A stretch of 64,000 bases of DNA, from contig CACHEF010000001.1 of assembly GCA_902578775.1 (NCBI GenBank), positions 62,001-126,000 of the forward strand. The letters run 5' to 3'. The notes under the pieces were generated by a model. That model saw only the letters and a program-made list of their open reading frames with translations, made no database searches and had not been told where the DNA came from. This stretch comes from an uncultured Pelagibacteraceae bacterium. Lineage in GTDB: Bacteria; Pseudomonadota; Alphaproteobacteria; Pelagibacterales; Pelagibacteraceae. Made by a program: the position numbers and the translations under genes. This document shows positions 54,286 through 63,944 of the stretch, piece after piece (the first letter of the stretch is position 1; each line of letters opens with the position of its first letter).

Positions 54286-56718
54286 ATGAAAACAAAAACT
54301 AAAGTTGTAGTAGTTGGTGGAGGAGTTGTAGGTGTTAGTGCTCTTTATCATTTAGCAAAAAAAGGTTGGTCCGACGTTGTTCTTATTGAAAGAAAAGAGT
54401 TAACCTCAGGATCTACTTGGCACGCCGCTGGTTTATTGCCTTTGTTTAATATGAGTTATTCTGTAGGACAACTACATAAATATGCAGTTAATCTTTATAA
54501 AACATTGGAGGAAGAAACTGGAAAAAATGTTGGCTTTAGCGTTGTTTCTAATATTCGGTTAGCGAGCACCAAAGATAGAATGGATGAGTATCATCAATAT
54601 GCAGGTGTTGCTCGAACTATTGGAGTAGATGTAAAATTTTTGAAACCAAAGCAAGTAAAAGAAATTTGGCCGTTATGTCATACAGATGATTTAGTTGGTG
54701 CAATACAACATCCAGAGGATGGATATATTCAACCAGCAGATTTAACACAAGCTTTAGCAACAGGTGCTAGGAATAGGGGAGCTGAAATTTATAGAAACAC
54801 AACTGTTTTATCAATGAGACAAACTAAAGATGGATGGGTTGTTGAAACTGATAAAGGATCAATTGAGTGTGAACATGTTATTTCTTGTTCCGGAAATTTT
54901 GCAAGACAAACAGGTGAAATGGTGGGATTAGATATTCCAGTAATTCCTGTAGAGCATCAATACATTGTTACGGAGCCTCATCCTGCAATTCAAAAAAGAA
55001 AAAAAGACGGATTACCAGAAATGGGAGTCTTAAGAGATAGTGATAGTAGATGGTATATGAGAGAAGAAGCTGGAGGATTAATTTTAGGTCCTTATGAAGA
55101 TGGCGCACCAGCATGTTATGTTGAGGGTCCGTCAAAAAATTCTGAATATGAATTATTTCAAGAAGACTTAGACCGATTAGCTCCACATATAGAAGGAGCA
55201 ATTCATAGAGTTCCTGCATTTGGAGAAGTTGGAGTAAAGAAAGTTTATAACGGCGCAATATGTTATACTCCTGATGGAAATCCAATTGTTGGACCTGCGT
55301 GGGGACTTAAAAATTTTTGGATTAATGAAGGACATAGTTTTGGAATTACAGCAGCAGGTGGTGCTGGATGGCAATTAGCAGAGTGGATTATTGATGGTGA
55401 ACCAACGATTGACATGTTAGGAGTCGAACCAAGACGCTATGGAAACTATGCAACTAAATCTTATTTGAAAGCAAAAAATGAGGAAGCTTACAGCCATGTA
55501 TTTATAGTTCACTATCCAGATGAAGAGAGACCAGCAGCCAGACCACTTAGAACAGCTCCTTGTTATGAAAGAATGAAAAATTTAGGTGCTGTATTTGGTC
55601 AGAAGTTTGGATGGGAAAGACCAAATTTTTTTGCGACAGATGGAATGGAACAAAAAGATGACTGGTCATTTAGAAGATCAAAATGGTTTGATGCAATTAA
55701 AAGAGAATGTCAAAATGTAAAAGAAAATGTAGGCCTTTTGGACATGACTGCATTTGCAAAATGTAGAATTAGGGGGCCTAAAGCTGAGGAATTTTTAGAT
55801 TATCTAGTTGCAAATAAACTTCCTAAAAAAATTGGAAGAATTAATTTATGTCACGCTTTAAATACTAAAGGAGGAGTACATTCTGAGTTTACAATAATGA
55901 AAGAAGCAGAGAATAGTTACTATTTAGTTTCTGCTGGAGCAAATTTAAGATTAGATCATGACTGGATTCAAAAATGGATGCCAGATGATGGATCAGTAAT
56001 ATTTGAAGATTTAACAAACAGCACAGGAGTTCTAGTCGTAGCAGGCCCTAAAGCTAGACAATTAATGCAAAAGGTTTCAACAGATGATTTTTCTAATGAG
56101 AATTTTAAATGGCTGACTGCTAAAAATGTTAATGTTGGATATGCTCCAGTAAATGCGATGAGAGTAAACTTTGTGGGTGAGCTTGGTTGGGAACTGCATC
56201 ATCCAATTGAATATCAAAATCATATTTTTGATAAATTAATGGAAGCGGGAAAAGATTTAGGAATTAAACCTTTCGGAATTAGGGCTATGAATAGTTTAAG
56301 AGTTGAAAAATCTTACAAACTAGTTGGTACAGAACTATCAATTGAATATTCACCATATGAGTCTGGTCTTGATAGATTTGTTCATCCAAATAAAGGAAAT
56401 TTTATTGGTTTAGAGGCACTTAATAAATGGAGAGAAAAAGGTTTTGACAATAAATTAGTCACTTTAGAGGTTCATAATACTAAGGACGCAGATGTACTTG
56501 GAAATAACCCAATTTTTAAAGACGGAAAAGTCGTTGGAAGAGCAACGGGTGGAGAATTTGGATTTAGATTAGATAAATCAATAGCTCTTGCAATGGTTAA
56601 ACCTGATTGTTCAAATGTGGGCGACAAATTACAAGTTGATATATTAGGCGAAATGTACGACGCTACTGTTTTAGATGAAAGTCCATACGATTCAGAAAAT
56701 AATTTATTGAGAGCTTAA
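54286..56718 (+). CDS. Dimethylglycine/sarcosine dehydrogenase-like flavoenzyme with folate domain
   Basis: An 810-residue protein with FAD motif [18 protein letters not shown] and a flavinylation-type His46 in [10 protein letters not shown], as in dimethylglycine dehydrogenase. The middle domain ends near residue 370 ([30 protein letters not shown]). A GcvT-like folate domain follows from about residue 430 ([48 protein letters not shown]). It oxidises an N-methylglycine to its demethylated form and folate-bound formaldehyde, giving electrons to ETF. The following genes encode ETF and ETF-QO, in direct overlap. Dimethylglycine is the best guess for substrate. Confidence 0.88.
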   Translation: MKTKTKVVVVGGGVVGVSALYHLAKKGWSDVVLIERKELTSGSTWHAAGLLPLFNMSYSVGQLHKYAVNLYKTLEEETGKNVGFSVVSNIRLASTKDRMDEYHQYAGVARTIGVDVKFLKPKQVKEIWPLCHTDDLVGAIQHPEDGYIQPADLTQALATGARNRGAEIYRNTTVLSMRQTKDGWVVETDKGSIECEHVISCSGNFARQTGEMVGLDIPVIPVEHQYIVTEPHPAIQKRKKDGLPEMGVLRDSDSRWYMREEAGGLILGPYEDGAPACYVEGPSKNSEYELFQEDLDRLAPHIEGAIHRVPAFGEVGVKKVYNGAICYTPDGNPIVGPAWGLKNFWINEGHSFGITAAGGAGWQLAEWIIDGEPTIDMLGVEPRRYGNYATKSYLKAKNEEAYSHVFIVHYPDEERPAARPLRTAPCYERMKNLGAVFGQKFGWERPNFFATDGMEQKDDWSFRRSKWFDAIKRECQNVKENVGLLDMTAFAKCRIRGPKAEEFLDYLVANKLPKKIGRINLCHALNTKGGVHSEFTIMKEAENSYYLVSAGANLRLDHDWIQKWMPDDGSVIFEDLTNSTGVLVVAGPKARQLMQKVSTDDFSNENFKWLTAKNVNVGYAPVNAMRVNFVGELGWELHHPIEYQNHIFDKLMEAGKDLGIKPFGIRAMNSLRVEKSYKLVGTELSIEYSPYESGLDRFVHPNKGNFIGLEALNKWREKGFDNKLVTLEVHNTKDADVLGNNPIFKDGKVVGRATGGEFGFRLDKSIALAMVKPDCSNVGDKLQVDILGEMYDATVLDESPYDSENNLLRA

Positions 56719-57467
56719 TGAAAATTTTAGTAGCTGTAAAAAGGGTTATTGATTACAACGTTCAAATCAGAGTTAAAGAAGATGGCAGTGGTGTAATTAC
56801 TGATAATGTTAAAATGTCAACGAATCCTCCTGACGATAATGCGATTGAAGAGGCAGTAAAAATTAAAGAAGCAGGTAAAGCAACCGAGATAGTTGCAATA
56901 ACTGTTGGAGAAGAAAAAGCGCAAGAGACAGTTAGGAAAGCTTTAGCTGTTGGTGCGGATAGGGGAATACATGTAAAAGCAGAAGGTACCCTTGAGCCAC
57001 TAGCTGTTTCAAAAATTTTACAAAAAGTAGTTGATAAAGAAAAACCAGATTTGGTATTCATGGGCAAACAAGCAATTGATGATGATTGCAATCAAACAGG
57101 TCAAATGTTGAGTGCTTTATTAAATTGGCCACAAGCAACATTTGCTTCAAAGATTGACGTTAAAGATAATAAATTAGAAGTTACTAGAGAAATAGACGAA
57201 GGGCTTGAGACAATTGAAATAAATGTTCCAGCTATTGTAACATGTGATCTTAGGTTAAATGAACCAAGATATGCATCATTACCAAACATTATGAAGGCAA
57301 AGAAAAAACCTATAGAAGAAATTAATGCATCTGATTTAGGTGTAGATGTATCTCCAAGATTACAACAATTAAAAGTAGAGGAGCCTCCTAAAAGAAAAGC
57401 AGGTATAAAAGTAGCTAATGTTGCTGAATTAGTACAAAAATTAAAAAATGAAGCAAAGGTAATATAA
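56718..57467 (+). CDS. etfB: Electron transfer flavoprotein subunit beta
   Basis: A 249-residue Etf[24 protein letters not shown]-binding [16 protein letters not shown]-like region and [27 protein letters not shown]. It forms the ETF heterodimer that carries electrons from dehydrogenases to ETF-ubiquinone oxidoreductase. Its ATG shares one base with the preceding dehydrogenase stop, so both are translated together, pointing to that dehydrogenase as an electron donor. Confidence 0.95.
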   Translation: MKILVAVKRVIDYNVQIRVKEDGSGVITDNVKMSTNPPDDNAIEEAVKIKEAGKATEIVAITVGEEKAQETVRKALAVGADRGIHVKAEGTLEPLAVSKILQKVVDKEKPDLVFMGKQAIDDDCNQTGQMLSALLNWPQATFASKIDVKDNKLEVTREIDEGLETIEINVPAIVTCDLRLNEPRYASLPNIMKAKKKPIEEINASDLGVDVSPRLQQLKVEEPPKRKAGIKVANVAELVQKLKNEAKVI

Positions 57468-58420
57468 TGTCAGTTTTACTTATAACAGAACACAATAATA
57501 AAGAATTAAGACCATTTACTTTAAATGCCGCTACAGCAGCATCACAAATTGACTCAGATGTCCACGCAGTGATTATTGGTCAAAATTGTTCGGAAGCTGC
57601 AAAAAAATTATCTGAACTTCCAGTTGTAAAAAAAGTATTAAGTATTGAAGCAGCTCATTATGAAAACTTCACTGCTGAAAACTTTGCTCCAGTAATTGTT
57701 AAGCTTGCAGAAAATTATTCTCATATAGTTTGTTCAGCAAATACATTCGGAAAAAATTTAATGCCAAGAATTGCTGCTCATCTTGATACTTCACAGGTAA
57801 GTGACATTATTAAGGTAATATCACCAGACACATTTTTGAGACCAATTTATGCTGGAAATGCTTTTGCAACAATTAAGAGTAATGATTTAAAAAAATGTGT
57901 AACAATAAGACCCACTTCTTTCGATCCATGTGAAAGTACTGGTGGATCAGCTCCAATTGAAAATGTAGAAGCTAGTGAGGAATTTTCAAATACAAAATTT
58001 ATTAAACGAGAAGAAATAAAATCTGATCGACCAGAACTTGGAACTGCAAGAATTGTCGTATCAGGTGGAAGAGGAATGCAAAGTGGAGACAATTTTAAAT
58101 TAATAACTGAGATTGCTGATAAACTTGGTGCAGCAATTGGAGCATCAAGGGCAGCTGTGGACGCTGGATATATAAGTAACGATCATCAAGTTGGTCAAAC
58201 AGGAAAAGTGGTAGTACCCGATTTATACATTGCTATAGGAATTTCAGGAGCAATTCAGCATTTAGCGGGGATGAAAGAAAGTAAAGTTATCGTTGCTATC
58301 AATAAGGACGGAGAAGCACCAATTTTTAGTGTTGCCGATTACGGTTTGGAAGCAGATTTATTTGAGGCCATACCTCAATTCATGGAAGAATTGAACAAAT
58401 TAAACACTATACAAAAATAA
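57467..58420 (+). CDS. etfA: Electron transfer flavoprotein subunit alpha
   Basis: A 317-residue EtfA. The FAD-binding C-terminal domain is clear: [64 protein letters not shown] and [12 protein letters not shown]. It starts on the overlapping TAATG of etfB. Length is normal. It completes the electron carrier for the dehydrogenase upstream. Confidence 0.96.
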   Translation: MSVLLITEHNNKELRPFTLNAATAASQIDSDVHAVIIGQNCSEAAKKLSELPVVKKVLSIEAAHYENFTAENFAPVIVKLAENYSHIVCSANTFGKNLMPRIAAHLDTSQVSDIIKVISPDTFLRPIYAGNAFATIKSNDLKKCVTIRPTSFDPCESTGGSAPIENVEASEEFSNTKFIKREEIKSDRPELGTARIVVSGGRGMQSGDNFKLITEIADKLGAAIGASRAAVDAGYISNDHQVGQTGKVVVPDLYIAIGISGAIQHLAGMKESKVIVAINKDGEAPIFSVADYGLEADLFEAIPQFMEELNKLNTIQK

Positions 58421-58443
58421 TCGTTAAAGTTAAAAACTAGGTT

Positions 58444-60063
58444 ATGTCAAGAGAATCAATGGAATATGATGTTGTTATCGTAGGGGGAGGTCCCTCAGGT
58501 TTATCAACAGCGATAAAGTTAAAACAATTAGATGCGAATTTAAATGTTTGCTTATTAGAAAAAGCTTCAGAAATTGGAGCTCATATTTTAAGTGGCAATG
58601 TATTTGAAACACGTGCTTTAGATGAATTACTGCCTAATTGGAGAGAATTAAATTCTCCAATTAAAACTAAAGTAACTAAAGAAAAATTTTTATTTCTTGG
58701 AAAAACAAAATCCTTAAGTTGGCCAACTTGGTTACTTCCAGCTGTTCAAAAAAATCATAATAATTATATTATCAGTCTTGCTAATTTATGTAGATGGCTT
58801 GCCGAACAAGCTGAGGCTGTCGGTGTTGAAATTTTTCCAGGATTTCCAGCAAATGAAATTTTATACAATAAAGATGGATCTGTTAAGGGTGTGGCTACTC
58901 AAGATATGGGAATAGATAAGGAGGGAAATAAAAAAGATAGTTTCGAACCTGGCATAGAACTTTTAGGTAAAGTAACTGTTTTTGCAGAAGGATGCAGAGG
59001 ACATTTAGGAAAACAATTAATTGAAAAATTTGAACTAAATAAAGGTAAAGATCCTCAACAATATGGAATAGGTTTTAAAGAAATTTGGGAAATAGAAGAT
59101 AAAAATCATGAGGAAGGTTTAGTCATGCATACAGCAGGATGGCCGCTAGATAACAATACTTATGGCGGAAGTTTTTTGTATCATGCAAATAATAAACAAG
59201 TTTTTTTAGGATATGTAATTGGTTTAGATTATAAAAATCCCCATTTATCTCCTTATGATGAATTTCAGAGATTTAAGACACATCCAGCTATTAAAAAAAT
59301 TATACAAGGTGGAAAAAGAATTTCTTACGGTGCAAGAGCTTTAATTGAGGGTGGATTTCAAAGTTTGCCAAAAATGTTTATGCCTGGAGCTTTACTAGTT
59401 GGTTGTGATGCTGGAACTTTGAATATGCCAAAAATTAAAGGTTCACACACAGCAATGAAAAGTGGAATAATTGCAGCTGAAACTATTAATGAACATTTAA
59501 AAGAAAACAAAAATTTATCAATATACGAAGATAAATTTAAAAATAGCTGGTTACACAAAGAGTTGTATGAAGCTAGAAATGTAAAACCTAGTTTCAGTTG
59601 GGGGTTGATTTTAGGAATAATTTTTACAGGAATAGATCAAATTTTATTTAGAGGAAAACTTCCTTTTACCCTAAAACATAAACATGCAGATCATGAAACA
59701 TTAAAACCAGCGAAACAAATGCCTAAGATAATTTATCCAAAATATGATAATATTTTCACTTTTGACAAAACTAGCTCAGTTTATCTTACAGGAACCAATC
59801 ATACAGATAATCAACCAGTTCACTTGAAACTTAAGGATCCTAATTTACCAATTAATTACACCTTAGAAAAGTTTGACGAACCTGCTCAAAGATATTGTCC
59901 TGCAGGTGTTTATGAAATTCAAAAAGATAATGACGTAAATAAATTTATAATAAATTCTCAAAACTGCATTCATTGTAAAACCTGTGATATCAAAGAACCA
60001 TCTCAAAATATAATATGGATAACACCAGAAGGAGGAGGTGGTCCTAAATATGGAAATATGTAG
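58444..60063 (+). CDS. Electron transfer flavoprotein-ubiquinone oxidoreductase
   Basis: A 539-residue ETF-QO. FAD motif DVVIVGGGPSGLSTAIKL, the quinone-domain pattern EGAHILSGNVFE-like AHILSGNVFETRALDEL, GCDAGTLNMPKIKGSHTAMKS, and the C-terminal [4Fe-4S] region RYCPAGVYE plus NCIHCKTCDIKEPSQNI. It sends electrons from ETF into the ubiquinone pool. Starts 23 bases after etfA. With DMGDH-like, etfB and etfA it gives a full route from an N-methylglycine to the respiratory chain. Confidence 0.95.
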   Translation: MSRESMEYDVVIVGGGPSGLSTAIKLKQLDANLNVCLLEKASEIGAHILSGNVFETRALDELLPNWRELNSPIKTKVTKEKFLFLGKTKSLSWPTWLLPAVQKNHNNYIISLANLCRWLAEQAEAVGVEIFPGFPANEILYNKDGSVKGVATQDMGIDKEGNKKDSFEPGIELLGKVTVFAEGCRGHLGKQLIEKFELNKGKDPQQYGIGFKEIWEIEDKNHEEGLVMHTAGWPLDNNTYGGSFLYHANNKQVFLGYVIGLDYKNPHLSPYDEFQRFKTHPAIKKIIQGGKRISYGARALIEGGFQSLPKMFMPGALLVGCDAGTLNMPKIKGSHTAMKSGIIAAETINEHLKENKNLSIYEDKFKNSWLHKELYEARNVKPSFSWGLILGIIFTGIDQILFRGKLPFTLKHKHADHETLKPAKQMPKIIYPKYDNIFTFDKTSSVYLTGTNHTDNQPVHLKLKDPNLPINYTLEKFDEPAQRYCPAGVYEIQKDNDVNKFIINSQNCIHCKTCDIKEPSQNIIWITPEGGGGPKYGNM

Positions 60064-60231
60064 TTATTTATAAAAAAATTTAATTATAAAAGCAATTATT
60101 CCAATAATAATGATCCAAATAAAAATGTTATTAAAAAATACTTTTTTATTTTTATTAGCATAGATAAAGCCTGGCAAAAGTAGAACAAGCACTAAAACTA
60201 AATATACTACTGATAAAACATCATCATTCAT
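60064..60231 (-). CDS. 55-residue two-helix membrane peptide
   Basis: A short frame from the ATG at 60231 (MNDDVLSVVYLVLVLVLLLP, second helix IFIWIIIIGIIAFIIKF). The two hydrophobic helices are joined by a basic loop (YANKNKKVFFNN). It begins 9 bases after the DUF2237 gene in the same direction and ends next to the etf-QO stop. No family recognised. The composition fits a membrane peptide, but a chance frame is not excluded. Confidence 0.5.
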   Translation of the reverse strand: MNDDVLSVVYLVLVLVLLLPGFIYANKNKKVFFNNIFIWIIIIGIIAFIIKFFYK

Positions 60232-60240
60232 TTTAATCTC

Positions 60241-60615
60241 TTAAGAAAGATCAATTGCAAATTTTTTTAAAGTTTCAATAGGTAAGATTTTTAAAGTGTT
60301 TTGATGTGTACTCTTTAAATAAATAGGGCACCCTTTCCCTGCCTCAACTGCCTTAGCATACCAACTTGCACACACACACCAACCATCTCCTTCCTTTAAA
60401 CCTGGAAAACCAAACTCAGGATGAGGTGTAATTAAATCATTTCCAGATTCTTTACACCATTCTAAAAATTCATTCGTCACTTTTGCACATACAGTATGAA
60501 CTCCTTGATCATTTTCATCAGTATTACAACATCCATCACGATACCATCCAGTTAATGGATCAATTGAACATTGCTCTAGATCTTGACCAAGAACATTTTT
60601 TTGTTTTTTATTCAT
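60241..60615 (-). CDS. DUF2237-family protein
   Basis: A 124-residue Cys-rich protein with NVLGQDLEQCSIDPLTGWYRDGCC and HTVCAKVTNEFLEW, then DGWCVCASWYAKA and a late cysteine (GKGCPIYLKSTH). This is the DUF2237 pattern, of unknown function; a metal or redox role is suggested by the conserved Cys set. It starts 15 bases downstream of the methyltransferase gene, in the same direction. Confidence 0.88.
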   Translation of the reverse strand: MNKKQKNVLGQDLEQCSIDPLTGWYRDGCCNTDENDQGVHTVCAKVTNEFLEWCKESGNDLITPHPEFGFPGLKEGDGWCVCASWYAKAVEAGKGCPIYLKSTHQNTLKILPIETLKKFAIDLS

Positions 60616-60630
60616 ATTAAATCTTATTAT

Positions 60631-61746
60631 TCAAAACTTGAATATTTCTTCGACATATCCTCTTCTCAACCAGTATAAATTTTTTGAGTATTTATTAGGA
60701 TTTTTAGTATCAAAATAATCACTTACTTTATAATGGTTATTTTCATGATTAATAGACAAAAAAATCTTTGAATTTTTTTTTAAATATTTTTGGTACTTTT
60801 TTTGATTTATAAAATCAATCTCTGTAAATGAGTCAGAATTAAATACTAAATCAAACTTAACATTATTTGAAAAAAGGAATTGGGGTGATACTACTTTTAT
60901 ATTTTTTTGATAAAAATTAGATAATTTAGGTTTTGAGATAATTTTTTTTTCATTTATAAGTCGAGATAAATAATTAATTTGACAAATCCTGGGTATTAAA
61001 AGATCTACTAGTGTATAATTTTTGATGCCAAATTTATAACAGTAGTAAGCAGTTCTGCCCAATCCACCTCCTATTTCTAAAATATTTTTATTTTTAAATT
61101 CATTACAATTTAATGTTCTTTTTATTATATACGCTTGGTAAATTGCTTGAATTTCTCTAGATGTTAAAATACCCTTACTTGTTTTAATACCCCTTTCACC
61201 TGGAAATGGATTGTTAAATTTAAGTTTAAGTTTTATTTTTTTTTCAATTTTTTTAATTAAGTTTTCTATATTTAAGTTTTTATTAATTTTTTTATGGTTT
61301 TCAGGATTATTCAACTTTAATATTCCTAGAAATTCACAAAATGAAATTAACTTATCAATTATTAGTAAAGAATATTTAAATTTGAAATTAAAACTTGAAT
61401 TTTTATATAAAATTTTACAATTATCATCGAAACCATAAAAGATGTTAAACGAGTGAGGGTTATCCAGAGCATGATTAAGGTTACTTTTGTTGTTATTAAC
61501 AAAATTTAAAAATTTTATATGGTAATTACTTAAAATTGAGTGCCACATACTGTCTTTATGAATATGATCATGTTCATTAAGTAATTTATAGATTTCATCT
61601 AATTTATTTCTATTAATTGAGCTAATGTTTTTTGAAATTGCTATTTTATTTTTTATATTGAGTAATTTTTGATTTCTAAAAAATTGATCTTTTAAGTGAA
61701 ATATTTCTCTATAATATTTTATTCTAAAAATTTTTTTTATTTCCAT
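60631..61746 (-). CDS. Putative sugar O-methyltransferase
   Basis: A 371-residue protein whose C-terminal half has the methyltransferase pattern KNILEIGGGLGRTAYYCYKFGIKNY and FDLVFNSDSFTEID, and whose central motif NPFPGERGIKTSKGILTSREIQAIYQAY is characteristic of putative sugar O-methyltransferases (TIGR04371 type). The N-terminal 170 residues are unusually rich in Asn, Lys and Ile. Such genes often belong to surface polysaccharide sets, but the neighbours here are housekeeping genes, so it may be an acquired gene. Catalytic activity is inferred. Confidence 0.8.
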   Translation of the reverse strand: MEIKKIFRIKYYREIFHLKDQFFRNQKLLNIKNKIAISKNISSINRNKLDEIYKLLNEHDHIHKDSMWHSILSNYHIKFLNFVNNNKSNLNHALDNPHSFNIFYGFDDNCKILYKNSSFNFKFKYSLLIIDKLISFCEFLGILKLNNPENHKKINKNLNIENLIKKIEKKIKLKLKFNNPFPGERGIKTSKGILTSREIQAIYQAYIIKRTLNCNEFKNKNILEIGGGLGRTAYYCYKFGIKNYTLVDLLIPRICQINYLSRLINEKKIISKPKLSNFYQKNIKVVSPQFLFSNNVKFDLVFNSDSFTEIDFINQKKYQKYLKKNSKIFLSINHENNHYKVSDYFDTKNPNKYSKNLYWLRRGYVEEIFKF

Positions 61747-61781
61747 AGAATTAAAAAAAAATTTGTCCTTATTTTCATTCT

Positions 61782-62249
61782 TTAGATTTTTGTTGGGTTA
61801 GGTTGATCCTTATAAACTTCTTCAGGGTCAAATTTTTTTTCTTTTTCTAAAAACTTCATTTCAATTTTTCTCCCATTATCAATTGGTCCTAAAGGAATAG
61901 ATCGATAAAAACATGAACGATATCCAACATGACAACTAGCACCATCACCAATATCTACTGTTAACCATACAGCGTCTTGATCATCATCGATTCTGATTTC
62001 TGTTACTATTTGGGTAAAACCACTTGTTTTTCCTTTATGCCAAATAGTATTTCTTGATCTGCTAAAATAATGAGCCTCTTTTGTTTCAATCGTCTTTTTT
62101 AAGGCCTCAACATTCATATAGCCATGCATCAGAATATCTTTTGTTTTTGAACACATTGTAATAACTGGAATTAGACCATCATTATCAAATTTGGGTGATA
62201 GAAGTTTTCCTTCCTCAATTTCAAGGACATTATCTCTTTTTTTGAACAT
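61782..62249 (-). CDS. hisI: Phosphoribosyl-AMP cyclohydrolase
   Basis: A 155-residue HisI. GLIPVITMCSKTKDILMHGYMN, EAHYFSRSRNTIWHKGKTSG and DQDAVWLTVDIGDGASCHVGYRSCFYR show the metal-binding histidine and cysteines and the substrate region. It performs the third step of histidine synthesis. No HisE domain is fused. It is divergent from folE with a 77-base spacer that contains a strong palindrome. Confidence 0.93.
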   Translation of the reverse strand: MFKKRDNVLEIEEGKLLSPKFDNDGLIPVITMCSKTKDILMHGYMNVEALKKTIETKEAHYFSRSRNTIWHKGKTSGFTQIVTEIRIDDDQDAVWLTVDIGDGASCHVGYRSCFYRSIPLGPIDNGRKIEMKFLEKEKKFDPEEVYKDQPNPTKI

Positions 62250-62270
62250 AATAAGTGATTATGTAGCACA

Positions 62271-62316
62271 TATAGGTATATTTTAAATATTTTAAAATAT
62301 GTAAATTATAGGTATA
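62271..62316. promoter_or_regulatory. Palindrome flanked by direct repeats in the hisI/folE divergent region
   Basis: A perfect 10-bp inverted repeat atattttaaa / tttaaaatat with a 3-base centre (62278-62300) is flanked by two copies of tataggtata (62271-62280 and 62307-62316), 36 bases apart. The layout suggests an operator for a dimeric regulator controlling both divergent genes. The folE-acuI-lysR transcript it leads to encodes a LysR regulator. AT-rich chance palindromes cannot be excluded. Confidence 0.45.
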
Positions 62317-62326
62317 AAGCTCCACA

Positions 62327-62941
62327 ATGAAACTAGTAAAAGACACAAATACTGATGAAGTAACTAAAAAGATTTCTGATCAGGATGCTGAGGATGCATT
62401 CAGAACGATCTTAGCCTGGATGGGTGAAGATCCAAGCAGAGAAGGGCTTTTAGAAACTCCAAAAAGAGTGGTGAAAGCATTTAAAGAATATTTTAAGGGT
62501 TATAAAGAAGATCCAAATCTAGTTCTTGATAAAACTTTCGGGGATGTAGAAGGATATGACGATATGGTTGTGCAAAAAAATATTTCTGTACAAAGTCATT
62601 GTGAACATCATATGGCACCCATCATTGGAAAAGCCCATGTTGCTTATATCCCTAAGGAAAGAGTGGTAGGATTGAGTAAATTAGCTAGAGTTGTAGAAGT
62701 GTTTTCAAAAAGATTACAAACACAAGAAAGACTAACTATGCAAATTGCGAATACCCTAATGGAGTCATTAGATGCTAAAGGTGTGGCTGTTACAATAGAC
62801 TCGACCCATCAATGTATGACTATGAGAGGTATTAAAAAAGAGCAAGCATCAACAGTGACTAATTATTACTTAGGTCAATTTAAAGAAGATTTAAGTTATC
62901 AAAATAGATATTTAAGATTTATCAGCATAGCAAAAGAATAA
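62327..62941 (+). CDS. folE: GTP cyclohydrolase I
   Basis: A 204-residue FolE. The zinc and catalytic motifs are SHCEHHMAPIIGKAHVAYIP and GLSKLARVVEVFSKRLQTQERLT, plus HQCMTMRGIKKEQ. It makes 7,8-dihydroneopterin triphosphate, the first step of folate synthesis, which supplies the many THF-using enzymes of this window. The short N-terminus (about 25 residues before the conserved core) is acidic and lysine-rich. One base separates it from the acuI GTG, so the two are co-translated. Confidence 0.95.
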   Translation: MKLVKDTNTDEVTKKISDQDAEDAFRTILAWMGEDPSREGLLETPKRVVKAFKEYFKGYKEDPNLVLDKTFGDVEGYDDMVVQKNISVQSHCEHHMAPIIGKAHVAYIPKERVVGLSKLARVVEVFSKRLQTQERLTMQIANTLMESLDAKGVAVTIDSTHQCMTMRGIKKEQASTVTNYYLGQFKEDLSYQNRYLRFISIAKE

Positions 62942-62942
62942 A

Positions 62943-63944
62943 GTGTCAGATCAATTTAAAGCTTTAGTTTTAGATCAAAAAGGTGAAGAATTTACAAGAG
63001 AGATAAAAACTCTAGACCAAAGTTTTTTAAAGCATGGTGATGTTACAATTAAAGTAGATTATTCAGATCTTAATTTTAAAGATGGAATGATTTTAAAAAA
63101 TGGTGGAAGATTAGTTAAAGAGTTTCCCCACATTCCAGGCATCGATTTTTCAGGAAAAGTAATTGAAAGTAAAAATTCCAAATTTAAGGAAAATGATGAA
63201 GTAATTTTAACTGGCTTTAGGGTAGGAGAAATTTTTTATGGAGGATATTCTCAAATTGCTAAAGTAAACGGAGATTTTTTAGTTAAGAAACCAAAAAACT
63301 TAACAACTAAACAAGCAATGATACTTGGAACTGCAGGCTTTACTTCTTTGATGAGTGCGTTTGCAATAAAAGCAAGAGAAGAGATATTATTAGGTGAAAA
63401 AGTAAATAATGTTTTAGTTACAGGTGCTACAGGTGGTGTAGGTAGCGTTGCAGTCATTGCATTAAATAAAATGGGATATAATGTTACTGCAGTTACTGGA
63501 AAAGACTCAAAAGCTGATTATTTAAAATCTTTAGGCGCTAAAACTGTTGTAAATAGAGCTGAATTTGACAAAGATCCTAGACTTATTGACAAAGGTTTAT
63601 GGGATGGAGTTGTGGATACAGTGGGCGGAAAGATATTAGCCAATGCAATTGTCCAGACAAATCCAAATGGAATCATTGCTGTATGTGGAAACGCAAACAC
63701 AAATGAGCTTAATACAAGTGTGATACCTTTCATGCTTAGAGGTATTAAACTTTGGGGAATGGACTCAGCAAACTGTAGTATTAAAAGAAGAGAATTTATT
63801 TGGAGTGAAGCTGCAAATTTAATTGATTTTGATTTATTAGAAAAATCTATTCAAACCGTAAGCTTAGAAGAGTTAATTGAGACTTATCCTAAAATACTAA
63901 AAGGTGAAATTTCTGGAAGAGTTTTAGTTGATTTAAATAAATAA
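62943..63944 (+). CDS. acuI: Acryloyl-CoA reductase AcuI (YhdH family)
   Basis: A 333-residue medium-chain dehydrogenase of the YhdH/AcuI family, starting with GTG at 62943. Signatures are DYSDLNFKDGMILKNGGRLV, FPHIPGIDFSGKVIES, GYSQIAKVNGDFLVK, the NADPH motif VTGATGGVGSVAVIALNKMG and DGVVDTVGGKILANAIVQT. AcuI reduces acryloyl-CoA to propionyl-CoA and so detoxifies acrylate from DMSP cleavage by enzymes such as DddK, encoded about 36 kb away here. The folE gene lies one base upstream and a lysR-type gene overlaps the stop. Confidence 0.88.
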   Translation: MSDQFKALVLDQKGEEFTREIKTLDQSFLKHGDVTIKVDYSDLNFKDGMILKNGGRLVKEFPHIPGIDFSGKVIESKNSKFKENDEVILTGFRVGEIFYGGYSQIAKVNGDFLVKKPKNLTTKQAMILGTAGFTSLMSAFAIKAREEILLGEKVNNVLVTGATGGVGSVAVIALNKMGYNVTAVTGKDSKADYLKSLGAKTVVNRAEFDKDPRLIDKGLWDGVVDTVGGKILANAIVQTNPNGIIAVCGNANTNELNTSVIPFMLRGIKLWGMDSANCSIKRREFIWSEAANLIDFDLLEKSIQTVSLEELIETYPKILKGEISGRVLVDLNK

